Of a stretch of DNA of 64,000 nt, positions 10,101 through 16,800 are shown in pieces. The notes beneath the pieces were generated by a model. It did no database searches, was not told the origin of the DNA, and saw nothing but the letters and a program-made list of their open reading frames with translations. A program made the translations under genes and the position numbers. Source of the stretch: a virus; the IMG/VR virus record IMGVR_UViG_3300025889_000075, positions 62,001 through 126,000 of that record, one strand, 5' to 3'. Numbering within the stretch: the stretch's first letter is position 1; each line of letters starts with the position of its first letter.

Positions 10101-12696
10101 TGACTCTGCATATATTCAAGCAAGACAAACAGATGTATATCGTGATTCTGCTTTCGTTACTGGTATTGTTACAGCGTCTTATATTCAATCTAATCAAACT
10201 ACGTATTCTACTGCAGATTTTGTTGATTCTGCTTATGTTACTACCCAGTTAGCAACAATAGACTCAGCATATGTCCAGTTACGTCAAGCAGCACCTACTG
10301 CTTCACAGGTTCGTGCTTTCTTAGTTGCTGGTAGTAATATCACTTATGATTCAGCGAGCGGTGTTATTAGTTCAACTGCTAGTGGTGGTAGTGGTTTAGA
10401 TTCAGCAGCAGCAAATATTCTAATTGACGCTTCAATTCAAGCAATTGACATCGACGACTTCACTAATGTTTCTGGTACTAATGGATATTTCCTCAAGAGT
10501 ATCGGTAATCGTGAAGCAACTTGGGCAACGATACCTGCTAGTGGATTAGATTCTGCGTCGGTAATATCGTTAATTGATTCTGCTTATATCCAAGCAAAAC
10601 AGTCTGATATCTTCAGAGATTCAGCGTTTGTAACTGGGATTATTGATACTGCCTACATTCAAGCAAGAGATCGTATTAGAGACTCTAACTTTGTTCAAGA
10701 TATTGCTGATTCTGCTTATGTCCAGTTGAGACAAGCAGCACCAACAGCATCTCAGGTTAGAGCGTTTTTAGTTGCTGGTAGTAACATTACTTATGATTCC
10801 GCTTCGGGTGTTATCAGTTCAACTGCGAGCGGGTCATTAGATTCTGCTGGCGCTATAGCATTAATAGATTCTGCTTATGTACAGTTACGACAAGCAGTAC
10901 CAACGGCAGCACAGGTAAGACCATTCTTAGTCGCTGGTAGCAATATCACTTATGACTCAGCGACTGGTGTAATTTCTTCGACTGCTAGTGGTGGTGGTAG
11001 CGGAATCGATTCTGCTGCTGCTAACTTATTAATTGATGCGTCGATACAAGCAATTGATATTGATGATTTCACTAATGTGTCAGGAACAAACGGCAAATTC
11101 CTTAAGAGCGTAGGTAACAGAGAAGCGACTTGGGCGACAGTGATGGATTCTTCTGGTGTTTCTGGTATGCTTTCAAGTTATGCCGGAAATATTGTTCCCG
11201 CTCTTGACTCTACTTATGACCTTGGATCTTCTTCTAAGAAATGGAAAGATCTTTGGTTGAGTGGTAGCACCATTCACTTAGGCACGGCAAAACTTAAAGC
11301 GGCAGCAGATGGTAATCTTGAAGTATTTGATAGTACTGGTACAACTCGTAAGAGTTTACAAGTTGACGAATTGATTATTGGTACTGGTACGAATAAGATT
11401 AAACTGCGTAAATCTGGTTCTGGTCGATTCGAAGCGAAAAGGTTTAATTCTACAACTGATACTGAAGTAGATTCAGACGCTACTAACGTAATTGTTGTTA
11501 AAGTAAGCGGAAGTGCTTATCAGTTAGATGGAACAACTCGCGCTGATACATTTATGAGTCCAAACGTAACCTATCGTTTTGATCAGTCTCATTCAAGTAA
11601 CAGCGGTCATCGATTAGCAATTTCAACCACAAGCGATGGTACTCATAACAGCGGTGCTGAAATAACTGGAGCGTCTGTTTATAATCAGGTTGGAACTCCT
11701 GGTTCTTCTGGAGCATATACTGAAATTGCTTTTGCTGCAGGAAACACGAAGTATTATTACTATTGTGAATCGCATAGTGGATATGGTGGTACAATTAATA
11801 CACATCCATGGTCTGCTATTTCAGTAACAGATGCAGGTGGTGATGGTTCGTTAACGATGTCAACCAAAGGTGTTATTACTTACACTGGACCAAGTGCTTC
11901 TGAAGTAAGAGCGCATATTGATTCTTCTTATATTCAGGCAAGGCAAGCAGCACCAACAGCAGCACAGGTAAGACCATTCTTAGTTGCTGGCAGCAATATC
12001 ACTTATGACTCCGCTACTGGCGTAATTAGTTCAACAGCGTCAGGTGGTGGCGGTAGTGGTGGTTTAGATTCAGCAGCAGTAATATCTTTAGTTGACTCTG
12101 CTTATGTACAATTAAGGCAGTCTGCTGGAGGTGGCGGTGGTGGATCACAAAATGTGTTCTCAACAATTGCTGTCTCGGGTCAGTCGAGTGTTGTCGCTGA
12201 TACTACAACGGATACGCTAACTCTTGTTGCTGGCAGCAATATTACGTTAACAACCAATGCTTCTACTGATACTATTACTATTGCATCATCTGGCGGTGGT
12301 GGCGGTGGTGCTAGCAGTTTAATCTTTACAATGGATCAATTTGGTACACTAGCGACTACTACAGGTACTGCAAGGTGGTATGCACCGTTTGATTTAACAG
12401 TTAGTAAGATTATCGGTAGGGTTGACAGTGCACCAACTGGAGGATCTATAGATAGTTCTGGCATTGAATTTAGAATACATCGTTACGATTCTACTGGATC
12501 ATCAATAGATACTTTAATGGCTATAAATAATGGTAGTTATAATGTTAAAAATACAAGTCCAACACTAGATTCTGCTGGTGGTGGTGGAGCAGTTACATTT
12601 ACAATGAATGAAGACGATTACCTTCTTCTCGATGTTGAAAAAGTAGGGTCAACTCTTCCAGGACAGAACTTAAAAGTAACCTTTGTATATTCGTAG
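4129..12696 (+). CDS. Giant repetitive tail fibre protein (2855 aa)
   Basis: This is by far the largest gene in the window. The N-terminus (ILKKSSVLGRIPDSSDLAYGELALNYSDGKLYYKK) is of fibre type. Most of the protein is shuffled copies of a few modules: DSAYIQARQ-type segments, an IQVIDIGDVVGADGNSGQ-type block, LINxNTxAVAGK segments, VAGSNITYDSATGVISS segments, and a W-K-DLYLSGNTI block typical of fibres. Near residues 2457-2560 there is a cupredoxin-like module with His2494, Cys2546 and His2549. The last 250 residues are glycine-rich linkers followed by a distinct C-terminal beta domain. AAGGATCGAG precedes the ATG. It is probably a long fibre or spike, with homotrimeric assembly likely. Confidence 0.75.
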   Translation: MAQNIILKKSSVLGRIPDSSDLAYGELALNYSDGKLYYKKSNNEIDFFLTDSNLDSDFITSRVSAGSLALTNSQISAVVDELTNDIKPLLDALYDIGDSVRTWKDLYLDSQGKVYFGPSNFFNLSKLNSILDSADVVSLINNNVTGLNSDQANTLIDAKIQIIDIGDIVGADGNSGQILKSLGNGNATWINQADLVRPHLVAGANITYDSATGVITADLSSAGLDSAAVTGIIDSAYIQARQADIFRDSAFITGIIDTAYIQARDRIRDSNFVQDIVDSAYVQLRQAAPTAAQVRPFMVAGANITYDSATGVISSTASGTLDSAAVIGIIDSAYIQARDRYRDSGFVTGLIDSSYINSRVTASTDSSTVNTLIDAKIQVIDIGDVVGADGNSGQVLKSLGNGNSTWVNTSTFVTLDSSTLTSGFAGNIIPATDSTYDLGDSTRRWRDLYLSGNTIYLGDSAVLTAAKVNLIPSVALDSSIISSIAVTAAGGIDSALTISLIDSAYVQARQTVYLDSSTVQGVISAAYIQANQTTYSNADFADSAFVTAQINNLIDGAPGALNTLNELAAALNDDSDAYNTLLSLINANTSAVAGKLDSALTISLIDSAYIAARTTSGTDSAAVNTLIDAKIQVIDIGDVVGADGNSGQLLKSLGNGNSTWVNAADIVRPQLVAGSNITYDSATGVISSSASGVDSALTSQLIDSAYVQLRQIKYSTADFVDSAYVTTQINNLIDGAPGALNTLNELAAALNDDSQAYNTLLALINANTTAVAGKLDSALTTQLINAAYIQANQTNFLDSALTTQLISAAYIQANQTTYDFLDSAEVISLIDSAYIAARTTSGTDSASVNSLIDAKIQVIDIGDVVGADGNSGQLLKSLGNGNSTWVDAFDSTAVSGILSGYAGNIVPSADSTYSLGSPTKKWKDLYLSGNTIYFGDSVTLSAQQVQYIPTSVATVVDSASVRALFTSAGDLNYNESTGTFSLTVSSVVDSAYIAARSGAISSVNNNFNPGANQQYSLGDSNNRWKDLYLSDSSIIFGTTATLTAAKINLIPTVLLDSAIIKNTIIDAAYIQANQTTYSTADFVDSAYVTTQINNLIDAAPGALNTLNELAAALGDDANFSTTITNQIAGKLDSSLTTQLIDSSYIQLRQAAPTASQVRAFLVAGSNVTYDSATGVISASVSGGSGINSDQANTLIDASIQAIDIDDFTNVSGTNGYFLKSLGNREATWATIPASGLDSSAAIALIDSAYIQARQTDIFRDSAFITGLIDSAYIQAKQSDIFRDSAFVTGIVDTAYIQARDRIRDSNFVQDIVDSAYVQLRQAAPTAAQVRAFLVAGSNITYDSASGVISSTASGSLDSAGAIALIDSAYIQARQSSGGGGGIDSAAANILIDASIQAIDIDDFTNVSGTNGYFLKSLGNREATWATIPASGLDSAAAITLIDSAYIQARQADIYRDSAFVTGIVNASYIQSNQTNFLDSSLTTQLINAAYIQANQTTYSTADFVDSAYVTAQINSLIDGAPGTLDTLNEIAAAINDDANAYTTLVGLINAMPDSSWITALPVSTFSNDANYLDSTTVQGVISSSYIQTNQTTYSTADFPDSAGVITLIAANETTYSTADFTDSAYVATQLATIDSAYVQLRQAAPTAAQVRAFLVAGSNITYDSATGVISSTASGGVDSAAANSLIDAKIQVLDIGDVVGDDGNSGQLLKSLGNGNSTWVNAADIVRPQLVAGSNITYDSATGVISSTASGTLDSNAVIGIVDSAYIQARQADIFRDSAFITGIISSSYIQSNQTNFLDSALTTQLISAAYIQANQTTYSTADFPDSAYVTTQINNLIDGAPGALNTLNELAAALNDDSQAYNTLLALINSNTTAIAGKLDSALTISLIDSAYVAARSSAGSSGLDSAAANSLIDAKIQVIDIGDVVGTDGTSGQILKSLGNGSSTWIDQADLVRPHLVAGSNITYDSSTGVISSTASGGGLDSAGAIALIDSAYIQARQTDVYRDSAFVTGIVTASYIQSNQTTYSTADFVDSAYVTTQLATIDSAYVQLRQAAPTASQVRAFLVAGSNITYDSASGVISSTASGGSGLDSAAANILIDASIQAIDIDDFTNVSGTNGYFLKSIGNREATWATIPASGLDSASVISLIDSAYIQAKQSDIFRDSAFVTGIIDTAYIQARDRIRDSNFVQDIADSAYVQLRQAAPTASQVRAFLVAGSNITYDSASGVISSTASGSLDSAGAIALIDSAYVQLRQAVPTAAQVRPFLVAGSNITYDSATGVISSTASGGGSGIDSAAANLLIDASIQAIDIDDFTNVSGTNGKFLKSVGNREATWATVMDSSGVSGMLSSYAGNIVPALDSTYDLGSSSKKWKDLWLSGSTIHLGTAKLKAAADGNLEVFDSTGTTRKSLQVDELIIGTGTNKIKLRKSGSGRFEAKRFNSTTDTEVDSDATNVIVVKVSGSAYQLDGTTRADTFMSPNVTYRFDQSHSSNSGHRLAISTTSDGTHNSGAEITGASVYNQVGTPGSSGAYTEIAFAAGNTKYYYYCESHSGYGGTINTHPWSAISVTDAGGDGSLTMSTKGVITYTGPSASEVRAHIDSSYIQARQAAPTAAQVRPFLVAGSNITYDSATGVISSTASGGGGSGGLDSAAVISLVDSAYVQLRQSAGGGGGGSQNVFSTIAVSGQSSVVADTTTDTLTLVAGSNITLTTNASTDTITIASSGGGGGGASSLIFTMDQFGTLATTTGTARWYAPFDLTVSKIIGRVDSAPTGGSIDSSGIEFRIHRYDSTGSSIDTLMAINNGSYNVKNTSPTLDSAGGGGAVTFTMNEDDYLLLDVEKVGSTLPGQNLKVTFVYS
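4540..11140 (+). repeat. Internal modular repeats of the giant fibre gene
   Basis: The coding sequence contains many near-copies of the same few protein modules in changing order, with third-position differences between copies. Examples are the IDIGDVVGADGNSGQ block (starting about 4615, 5260, 6025, 6700, 9205, 9890), the IDIDDFTNVSGTNG block (about 7735, 8320, 10445, 11055) and TYDSATGVIS blocks. The arrangement could support unequal recombination and is prone to assembly error. Confidence 0.75.
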
Positions 12697-12704
12697 AGGA
12701 AAAA

Positions 12705-13001
12705 ATGGCAATTACAAATAATGACACTTTTGATTATTTAAAAACAAAATATAATCCACCAGAAGATTATATAGATGATTCAGCAGGTAGTGAAAGATCT
12801 TGGTTTTATTTTTCATCAAATACTGCCAATAATGAGCAGTTTCATGTAGATTATGTTTTTGAGAATGCTAATCAAGCAGAATTTATTATGTCGTCTATGT
12901 CAGGAACATATAAAGAAATGGTATCTATTGGATATGGAACTTTATCTGCAGCAGCTGCTGAACATTGGACAGAAATTGTTAGTGTTGAAGGAGAAGAATA
13001 A
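12705..13001 (+). CDS. Small structural-cluster protein, unknown
   Basis: This is a 98-residue acidic protein without Cys, starting MAITNNDTFDYLKTKYNPPEDY. A GAGGAAAAA Shine-Dalgarno-like stretch precedes the ATG 8 nt after the giant fibre gene. Its stop overlaps the next ATG by one base (TAATG), so translation of the two is probably coupled. I do not recognise the family. The location between fibre genes suggests a fibre chaperone, cap or minor virion protein. Confidence 0.5.
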   Translation: MAITNNDTFDYLKTKYNPPEDYIDDSAGSERSWFYFSSNTANNEQFHVDYVFENANQAEFIMSSMSGTYKEMVSIGYGTLSAAAAEHWTEIVSVEGEE

Positions 13002-14185
13002 TGGCATATTTTTTTGCGGCTATTAATACAAACAATACGATTGATCTGTCAACGATTGGAAGTATAATTCAAAGATGTGATGATGGAACTACTTCAATGA
13101 GTGTTTCTGCTCCATTTTCTTCCGGCGATTCTTTCCAGTCAGGAACATTACCAACTGCAGGAATTTATGAAGTGACTTCATCTTCAGCGGCGGCGGTTAG
13201 ATTTAAAAAATATCATTATGCTAAGGGTCAAGATAGTGGGAATTTTCAGGCATATACTGAAGTTAGTATTGATTGGGATAGTTCATATGGAATAAGATGG
13301 ACCTTACGGTCTTCTAATGGATCATATGGAATTCCTGCTACTCCATATGATCATCATATGAATAGCCAATATATTCCGACTTCTCCAACATCGCCAACCA
13401 ATCTTCAAGTAATGAAATTGGGTACTGGGGGATTAAGCGCTTATGAGGGATTTCATATCATTGCTAATGATAAAGTTTTTGCGATTGCATTAAATTATGG
13501 CACCTCCTCGACCTATGGTGCGTTGGTATCTGATTTAGAATATATTGCTGCTTTGGACGCTGGGTCGTTTACTGATAATTCTGTTTATACTCCTCAAGTA
13601 TCGCATGTGTGGATTGCTCAGTATCAAAATACAAAATCAGCATACCCACCCTCAGCCAGTTATGCCAACTCTGGATATTTTTATCGATGGCAGTATAAAG
13701 ATTATGCTGGTAATTATCAAAATGGACCAGCACCGTATGGTCATGTTTTTTATTCTCCTCCAACAACTTATGTAGTAAAAGGAGGTAGTTATCCCACAAC
13801 GGCAAATATCAGTTATGCTGGTTATAACTTTAATTATGATGAAAGTTATAGTTACTATGGTACAACATTACCAGAACCAAGGAGAAGAATTTTTCCATTA
13901 AAAAGTTCTACTGGAACAATTCATCCGTTAATACCAATGGTTTGGTTTGGGCATGCAAATGGTGGCGCTAATAGTGGTAATTTTAATACTGGTGACCCAA
14001 GAGTTTCTAGAATGCTTGACATGTATAGAACATCTGAAGAAACATTTCAAAACGGAGATATTGTAACTGATAATGGAGTTAAGTATAGAGTACTTAAATG
14101 GAATAAAGGTGGATCATGTGATATGTATGAAGCAGTTGCCTGTCAAGCACTAGCATTTCCAGAAAATAGTACAGCGTTCTCATGA
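13001..14185 (+). CDS. Predicted tail structural protein (394 aa), unknown family
   Basis: The protein is rich in Tyr, Ser, Gly and Asn, has few charged residues, and looks like an extended beta-structured virion protein. The middle (about 205-300) has many aromatic pairs, for example YSYYG and YFYRW. The C-terminal 60 residues (NGDIVTDNGVKYRVLKWNKGGSCDMYEAVACQ) form a distinct compact-looking domain with two Cys. It overlaps the upstream gene by one base and is 1 nt from the next gene. It could be a receptor-binding component; the function is inferred from place and composition only. Confidence 0.5.
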   Translation: MAYFFAAINTNNTIDLSTIGSIIQRCDDGTTSMSVSAPFSSGDSFQSGTLPTAGIYEVTSSSAAAVRFKKYHYAKGQDSGNFQAYTEVSIDWDSSYGIRWTLRSSNGSYGIPATPYDHHMNSQYIPTSPTSPTNLQVMKLGTGGLSAYEGFHIIANDKVFAIALNYGTSSTYGALVSDLEYIAALDAGSFTDNSVYTPQVSHVWIAQYQNTKSAYPPSASYANSGYFYRWQYKDYAGNYQNGPAPYGHVFYSPPTTYVVKGGSYPTTANISYAGYNFNYDESYSYYGTTLPEPRRRIFPLKSSTGTIHPLIPMVWFGHANGGANSGNFNTGDPRVSRMLDMYRTSEETFQNGDIVTDNGVKYRVLKWNKGGSCDMYEAVACQALAFPENSTAFS

Positions 14186-14186
14186 T

Positions 14187-14468
14187 ATGCCGTCTGCGGA
14201 TTCTTCTACTGGAACCTCAATATTACTAGATTCTTCTTGGGAAAATTATTTCACCTTTTCTAGAAGTATTTCTGGATTAAGTTTTTTAGATTCAGATCTC
14301 CACATTGTAGAAAAAAATATATTTGGTAATTCTTTAGATTCCGATGACGCTGCATTTTCTTTTGGCACTAAACAAATTTCTGGTTTGCTTGATGATTGGG
14401 ATAAGGGATCTGATCCTCCTGTTGCAATACAACCTGGTTATAGAAAACAATTTTGGTGGGATGGATAA
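14187..14468 (+). CDS. Small Asp-Ser-rich protein, unknown
   Basis: This 93-residue protein contains several DSS, LDSD and DSDD clusters and ends GYRKQFWWDG. It starts 1 nt after the preceding gene and shares a TAATG overlap with the glycine-rich gene that follows, so these genes probably form one translational unit. The family is not recognised. The Asp-Ser bias is shared with the fibre genes around it, which supports a virion role. Confidence 0.45.
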   Translation: MPSADSSTGTSILLDSSWENYFTFSRSISGLSFLDSDLHIVEKNIFGNSLDSDDAAFSFGTKQISGLLDDWDKGSDPPVAIQPGYRKQFWWDG

Positions 14469-15487
14469 TGCCTGATTTTAATGAATTCGAAGGCAAAACC
14501 ATGATAAAAATACGTGGGTTAATTCTTGGTGGCGATCAATACCAAGAAAAAACTCAAGTGTTTTCAACACAAAGGTTTACTAGAGGTACTGCAGCAACTT
14601 TCGCTTCAGGTGGAGCAGCTGAACCTGGCGGCGTTGTTTTTACTACTACTGGTACACACAGTTGGACAGTTCCAGCTGGTGTTACAGAAGTTCATGTTGT
14701 TTGTGTTGGTGGTGGAGGTGGGTCAGCTGGATCTGGATCAAACAGAGCTGGTGCAGGCGGCGGTGGCGGTGCATTATCGTATGGTACTGTTTCAGTAACC
14801 GCAGGTTCTTCATATACTGTTGTTGTTGGCGCTGGTGGTGCAGGTGGATCAAATAATGCATCAAATGGCGTTTCCGGCGGTGCCTCCTATTTCAGCGCTA
14901 CAGATGTTTTATATGCTGGTGGCGGTAGCGGTGGTGCTTGGGCGAGTCAGAGTTCTGGAGCAGGATCAGCAACATCAGGCGGTTCTAGTTCAGGTTCGGC
15001 AAGACTTGGTGGTGGTTCAGGTGGTTCAGGTGGAAACTCTTTTTACAATGGTGCAGGCGGCGGTGGCGGCGGTGCAGGTGGATACTCTGGTAATGGCGGC
15101 AACGGGAGTTATAGTAATAACAATGTCGGTGGCACTAATGGATCTGGTGGTGCTGGAGGAGGTGGTGGCGGTAGCAGCGGTGGCCATGGCGGCGGTGGTG
15201 GTGTCGGCATATACGGTGAAGGCACCAGTGGAAACTTTGGTGGCAGTACTGGTGGATATGGCGGTTCTGGTGGAGATAATGGGCAAAATGATAATGCTAA
15301 TGGTACTACTAAAGGTGCTAATGGTGGCGCGTATGGGGGCGGTGGTGGTGCACAAGAGGACGATACTACGTCTTCTGGTGGCAATGGTGCCAATGGGGTG
15401 GTTCGAGTTATATGGGGTACTGGACGATCATTTCCTTCTACTGACGTAGATGCAGCATCATCAACTGCCGGAGAAACAACAGTTTAA
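14468..15487 (+). CDS. Glycine-rich tail adhesin-like protein
   Basis: The ATG at 14468, overlapping the preceding stop as TAATG, is preferred over the in-frame ATG at 14453, which lies inside the upstream gene. The protein is about 339 residues. A short N-terminal part is followed by TTGTHSWTVPAGVTEVHVVCVGGGGGS, the entry motif of many phage glycine-rich domains, and then about 190 residues dominated by GGGG, GGSGG and GAGG runs. This resembles the polyglycine sandwich tips of T2-type gp38 adhesins and related fibre proteins. The closing RVIWGTGRSFPSTDV is typical of this family. It is probably a receptor-binding tip, expressed late with the fibres. Confidence 0.65.
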   Translation: MPDFNEFEGKTMIKIRGLILGGDQYQEKTQVFSTQRFTRGTAATFASGGAAEPGGVVFTTTGTHSWTVPAGVTEVHVVCVGGGGGSAGSGSNRAGAGGGGGALSYGTVSVTAGSSYTVVVGAGGAGGSNNASNGVSGGASYFSATDVLYAGGGSGGAWASQSSGAGSATSGGSSSGSARLGGGSGGSGGNSFYNGAGGGGGGAGGYSGNGGNGSYSNNNVGGTNGSGGAGGGGGGSSGGHGGGGGVGIYGEGTSGNFGGSTGGYGGSGGDNGQNDNANGTTKGANGGAYGGGGGAQEDDTTSSGGNGANGVVRVIWGTGRSFPSTDVDAASSTAGETTV

Positions 15488-15491
15488 TTTT

Positions 15492-15499
15492 TATAAATA
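15492..15499 (+). promoter_or_regulatory. T4-type late promoter box
   Basis: An exact TATAAATA lies in the 48-nt gap after the glycine-rich gene, 36 nt before the ATG at 15536. It probably starts the transcript for 15536 and the genes beyond it, including the kelch-like array. Confidence 0.75.
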
Positions 15500-15535
15500 G
15501 ATGTACAAATCATTATTTCTTAATGGAGTAAAACA

Positions 15536-16477
15536 ATGAGTGATAGCAGTAACAAAGAAGTGGCAATTTATGAAAATATTGTTAGAGATCTTGTCAAGAT
15601 TGAAAACCGCGAAGAGTTTTATGTTCCGGTTGAGAAGGTTTTTGGTCAAGGTACTCTAGCAGAAACACCAAGTTTTGGTGGTAGAAGTTTAGCAGAAAAT
15701 TCTGTAATGGTAACTGAAGCATTTAAGAATACCAACGAACTTCAAAACATCTGGAACAGAAGTCATTCTCAGTGGGACTGGAAACATATTAATATGTCCT
15801 ACCACGGTGACTTTAAAAATGTTCGTCAGATTGCCGCTGAAATTAATCGTAAAAAACAGGCACTTGATGAAGCGAAATGGCGTCATGTCAAGAACGAAAT
15901 CAAGTTAAGGAAGATTGAAGAAAAACTCGAAAACCCTGATCTTGATTATTGGAGGCGAATTGAACTTCAAGTTGAAGTCGCTCAAATGAGAGAAGGTATT
16001 GCTTCTGGTACAACTTATATTGAAGGTGCTATGAAAGATGTTCTTGCTTTGAACAATCTTTATGAGCAAATGAAAGATAAGTTTGAAGGATTTACTGAAG
16101 CAGATTTCGAACGCGAAGAATCAAAATCGCATTTGAAAAGAAGCGTTGTTCAATGTATTCGAGATGTTCGTCAAAGTGGTTCTATCACTAAAGGTGAGCA
16201 AGAATATCTTGAACAAATTGGTGTTAATCCAACAAAAATGCTTTATCTAATTCGAGAATATATAAATAAAGAAGAAGCGAAGGACGATTGGAGCGTTACG
16301 GCGTTACATGATTTTGTTGCTAAGATTGTTGATGAATTGATTGACGTTCTTCAGGTCGATCGTAAGAGAATGGAGTTAATGGGTTTCAATCCAGATCCTG
16401 TTGACGCATTAACTTATGATAATAAAGTTGCTCTTAAATTAGAACACAAAGGAGATGACACCGATGGCAGTAGTTGA
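15536..16477 (+). CDS. Conserved phage protein with long helical segment, unknown role
   Basis: This 313-residue protein is strongly charged and mostly helical. Residues about 95-150 (IAAEINRKKQALDEAKWRHVKNEIKLRKIEEKL and onward) look like a coiled coil. Its style matches conserved hypothetical proteins of T4-like cyanophages, but I cannot give a name. TTAATGGAGTAAAACA upstream supplies a Shine-Dalgarno (GGAG). The last 14 bases overlap the next gene. Expression from the late promoter at 15492 suggests a structural or assembly role rather than replication. Confidence 0.55.
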   Translation: MSDSSNKEVAIYENIVRDLVKIENREEFYVPVEKVFGQGTLAETPSFGGRSLAENSVMVTEAFKNTNELQNIWNRSHSQWDWKHINMSYHGDFKNVRQIAAEINRKKQALDEAKWRHVKNEIKLRKIEEKLENPDLDYWRRIELQVEVAQMREGIASGTTYIEGAMKDVLALNNLYEQMKDKFEGFTEADFEREESKSHLKRSVVQCIRDVRQSGSITKGEQEYLEQIGVNPTKMLYLIREYINKEEAKDDWSVTALHDFVAKIVDELIDVLQVDRKRMELMGFNPDPVDALTYDNKVALKLEHKGDDTDGSS

Positions 16478-16790
16478 GTATAAACTCCATGCAGTTGGAA
16501 CTAATGCGATGCAAGCACCGCATTGGATGAAAGATGGTGGTTACTGGCGCAATCCTGATGATCACACAATGGTTGGTTGGGTTCCAGATAACTCTGAATT
16601 TTGGGTACCGGATACAGTAGTCACATTGACTCGTGCTGAATTTATCACGCGTCAGTTGGGCATTCATGCTGCTCATCCGATGACTGAACCAGCAGACCCT
16701 GCAGATCCAGCGTCTGAACCAACGACATTAACCAACGAACAAGTTGAAACGCAAGCAGGTACTTGGTACGATAATTTCCACGCTGAGTAA
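16464..16790 (+). CDS. Small protein with Trp-rich N-terminus, unknown
   Basis: The start at 16464 is chosen over 16455 because AAAGGAG lies 9 nt upstream of 16464 but would abut 16455. The product is 108 residues. Its N-terminal part has several Trp (HWMKDGGYWRNPDDHTMVGWVPDNSEFWVPD), followed by a proline-rich PADPADPASEP linker and a short acidic tail. It overlaps the upstream gene by 14 nt and ends 10 nt before the first kelch-like gene. The family is not recognised; it could be an accessory or attachment partner of the array proteins. Confidence 0.5.
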   Translation: MAVVEYKLHAVGTNAMQAPHWMKDGGYWRNPDDHTMVGWVPDNSEFWVPDTVVTLTRAEFITRQLGIHAAHPMTEPADPADPASEPTTLTNEQVETQAGTWYDNFHAE

Positions 16791-16800
16791 GGAATAACAC

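Noticed and set aside
4540-11140. CRISPR array or DNA-level satellite
   Set aside because: Repeats are protein modules with codon drift, continuous open frame and no regular spacers.
12522-12529. Exact TATAAATA near the end of the giant fibre gene
   Set aside because: Intragenic; encodes Ile-Asn. It could serve the gene at 12705 but chance is as likely.
14820-15449. 209-codon Val/Met-rich frame within the glycine-rich gene
   Set aside because: Repetitive GGT/GGC codons give long open frames in other registers (Val-rich and others); the Gly-rich frame has the known family motif and start context.
16261-16268. Exact TATAAATA within the gene at 15536, upstream of the kelch-like array
   Set aside because: Intragenic and about 200 nt from the next start. 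A promoter is possible, but a better-placed exact box exists at 15492.
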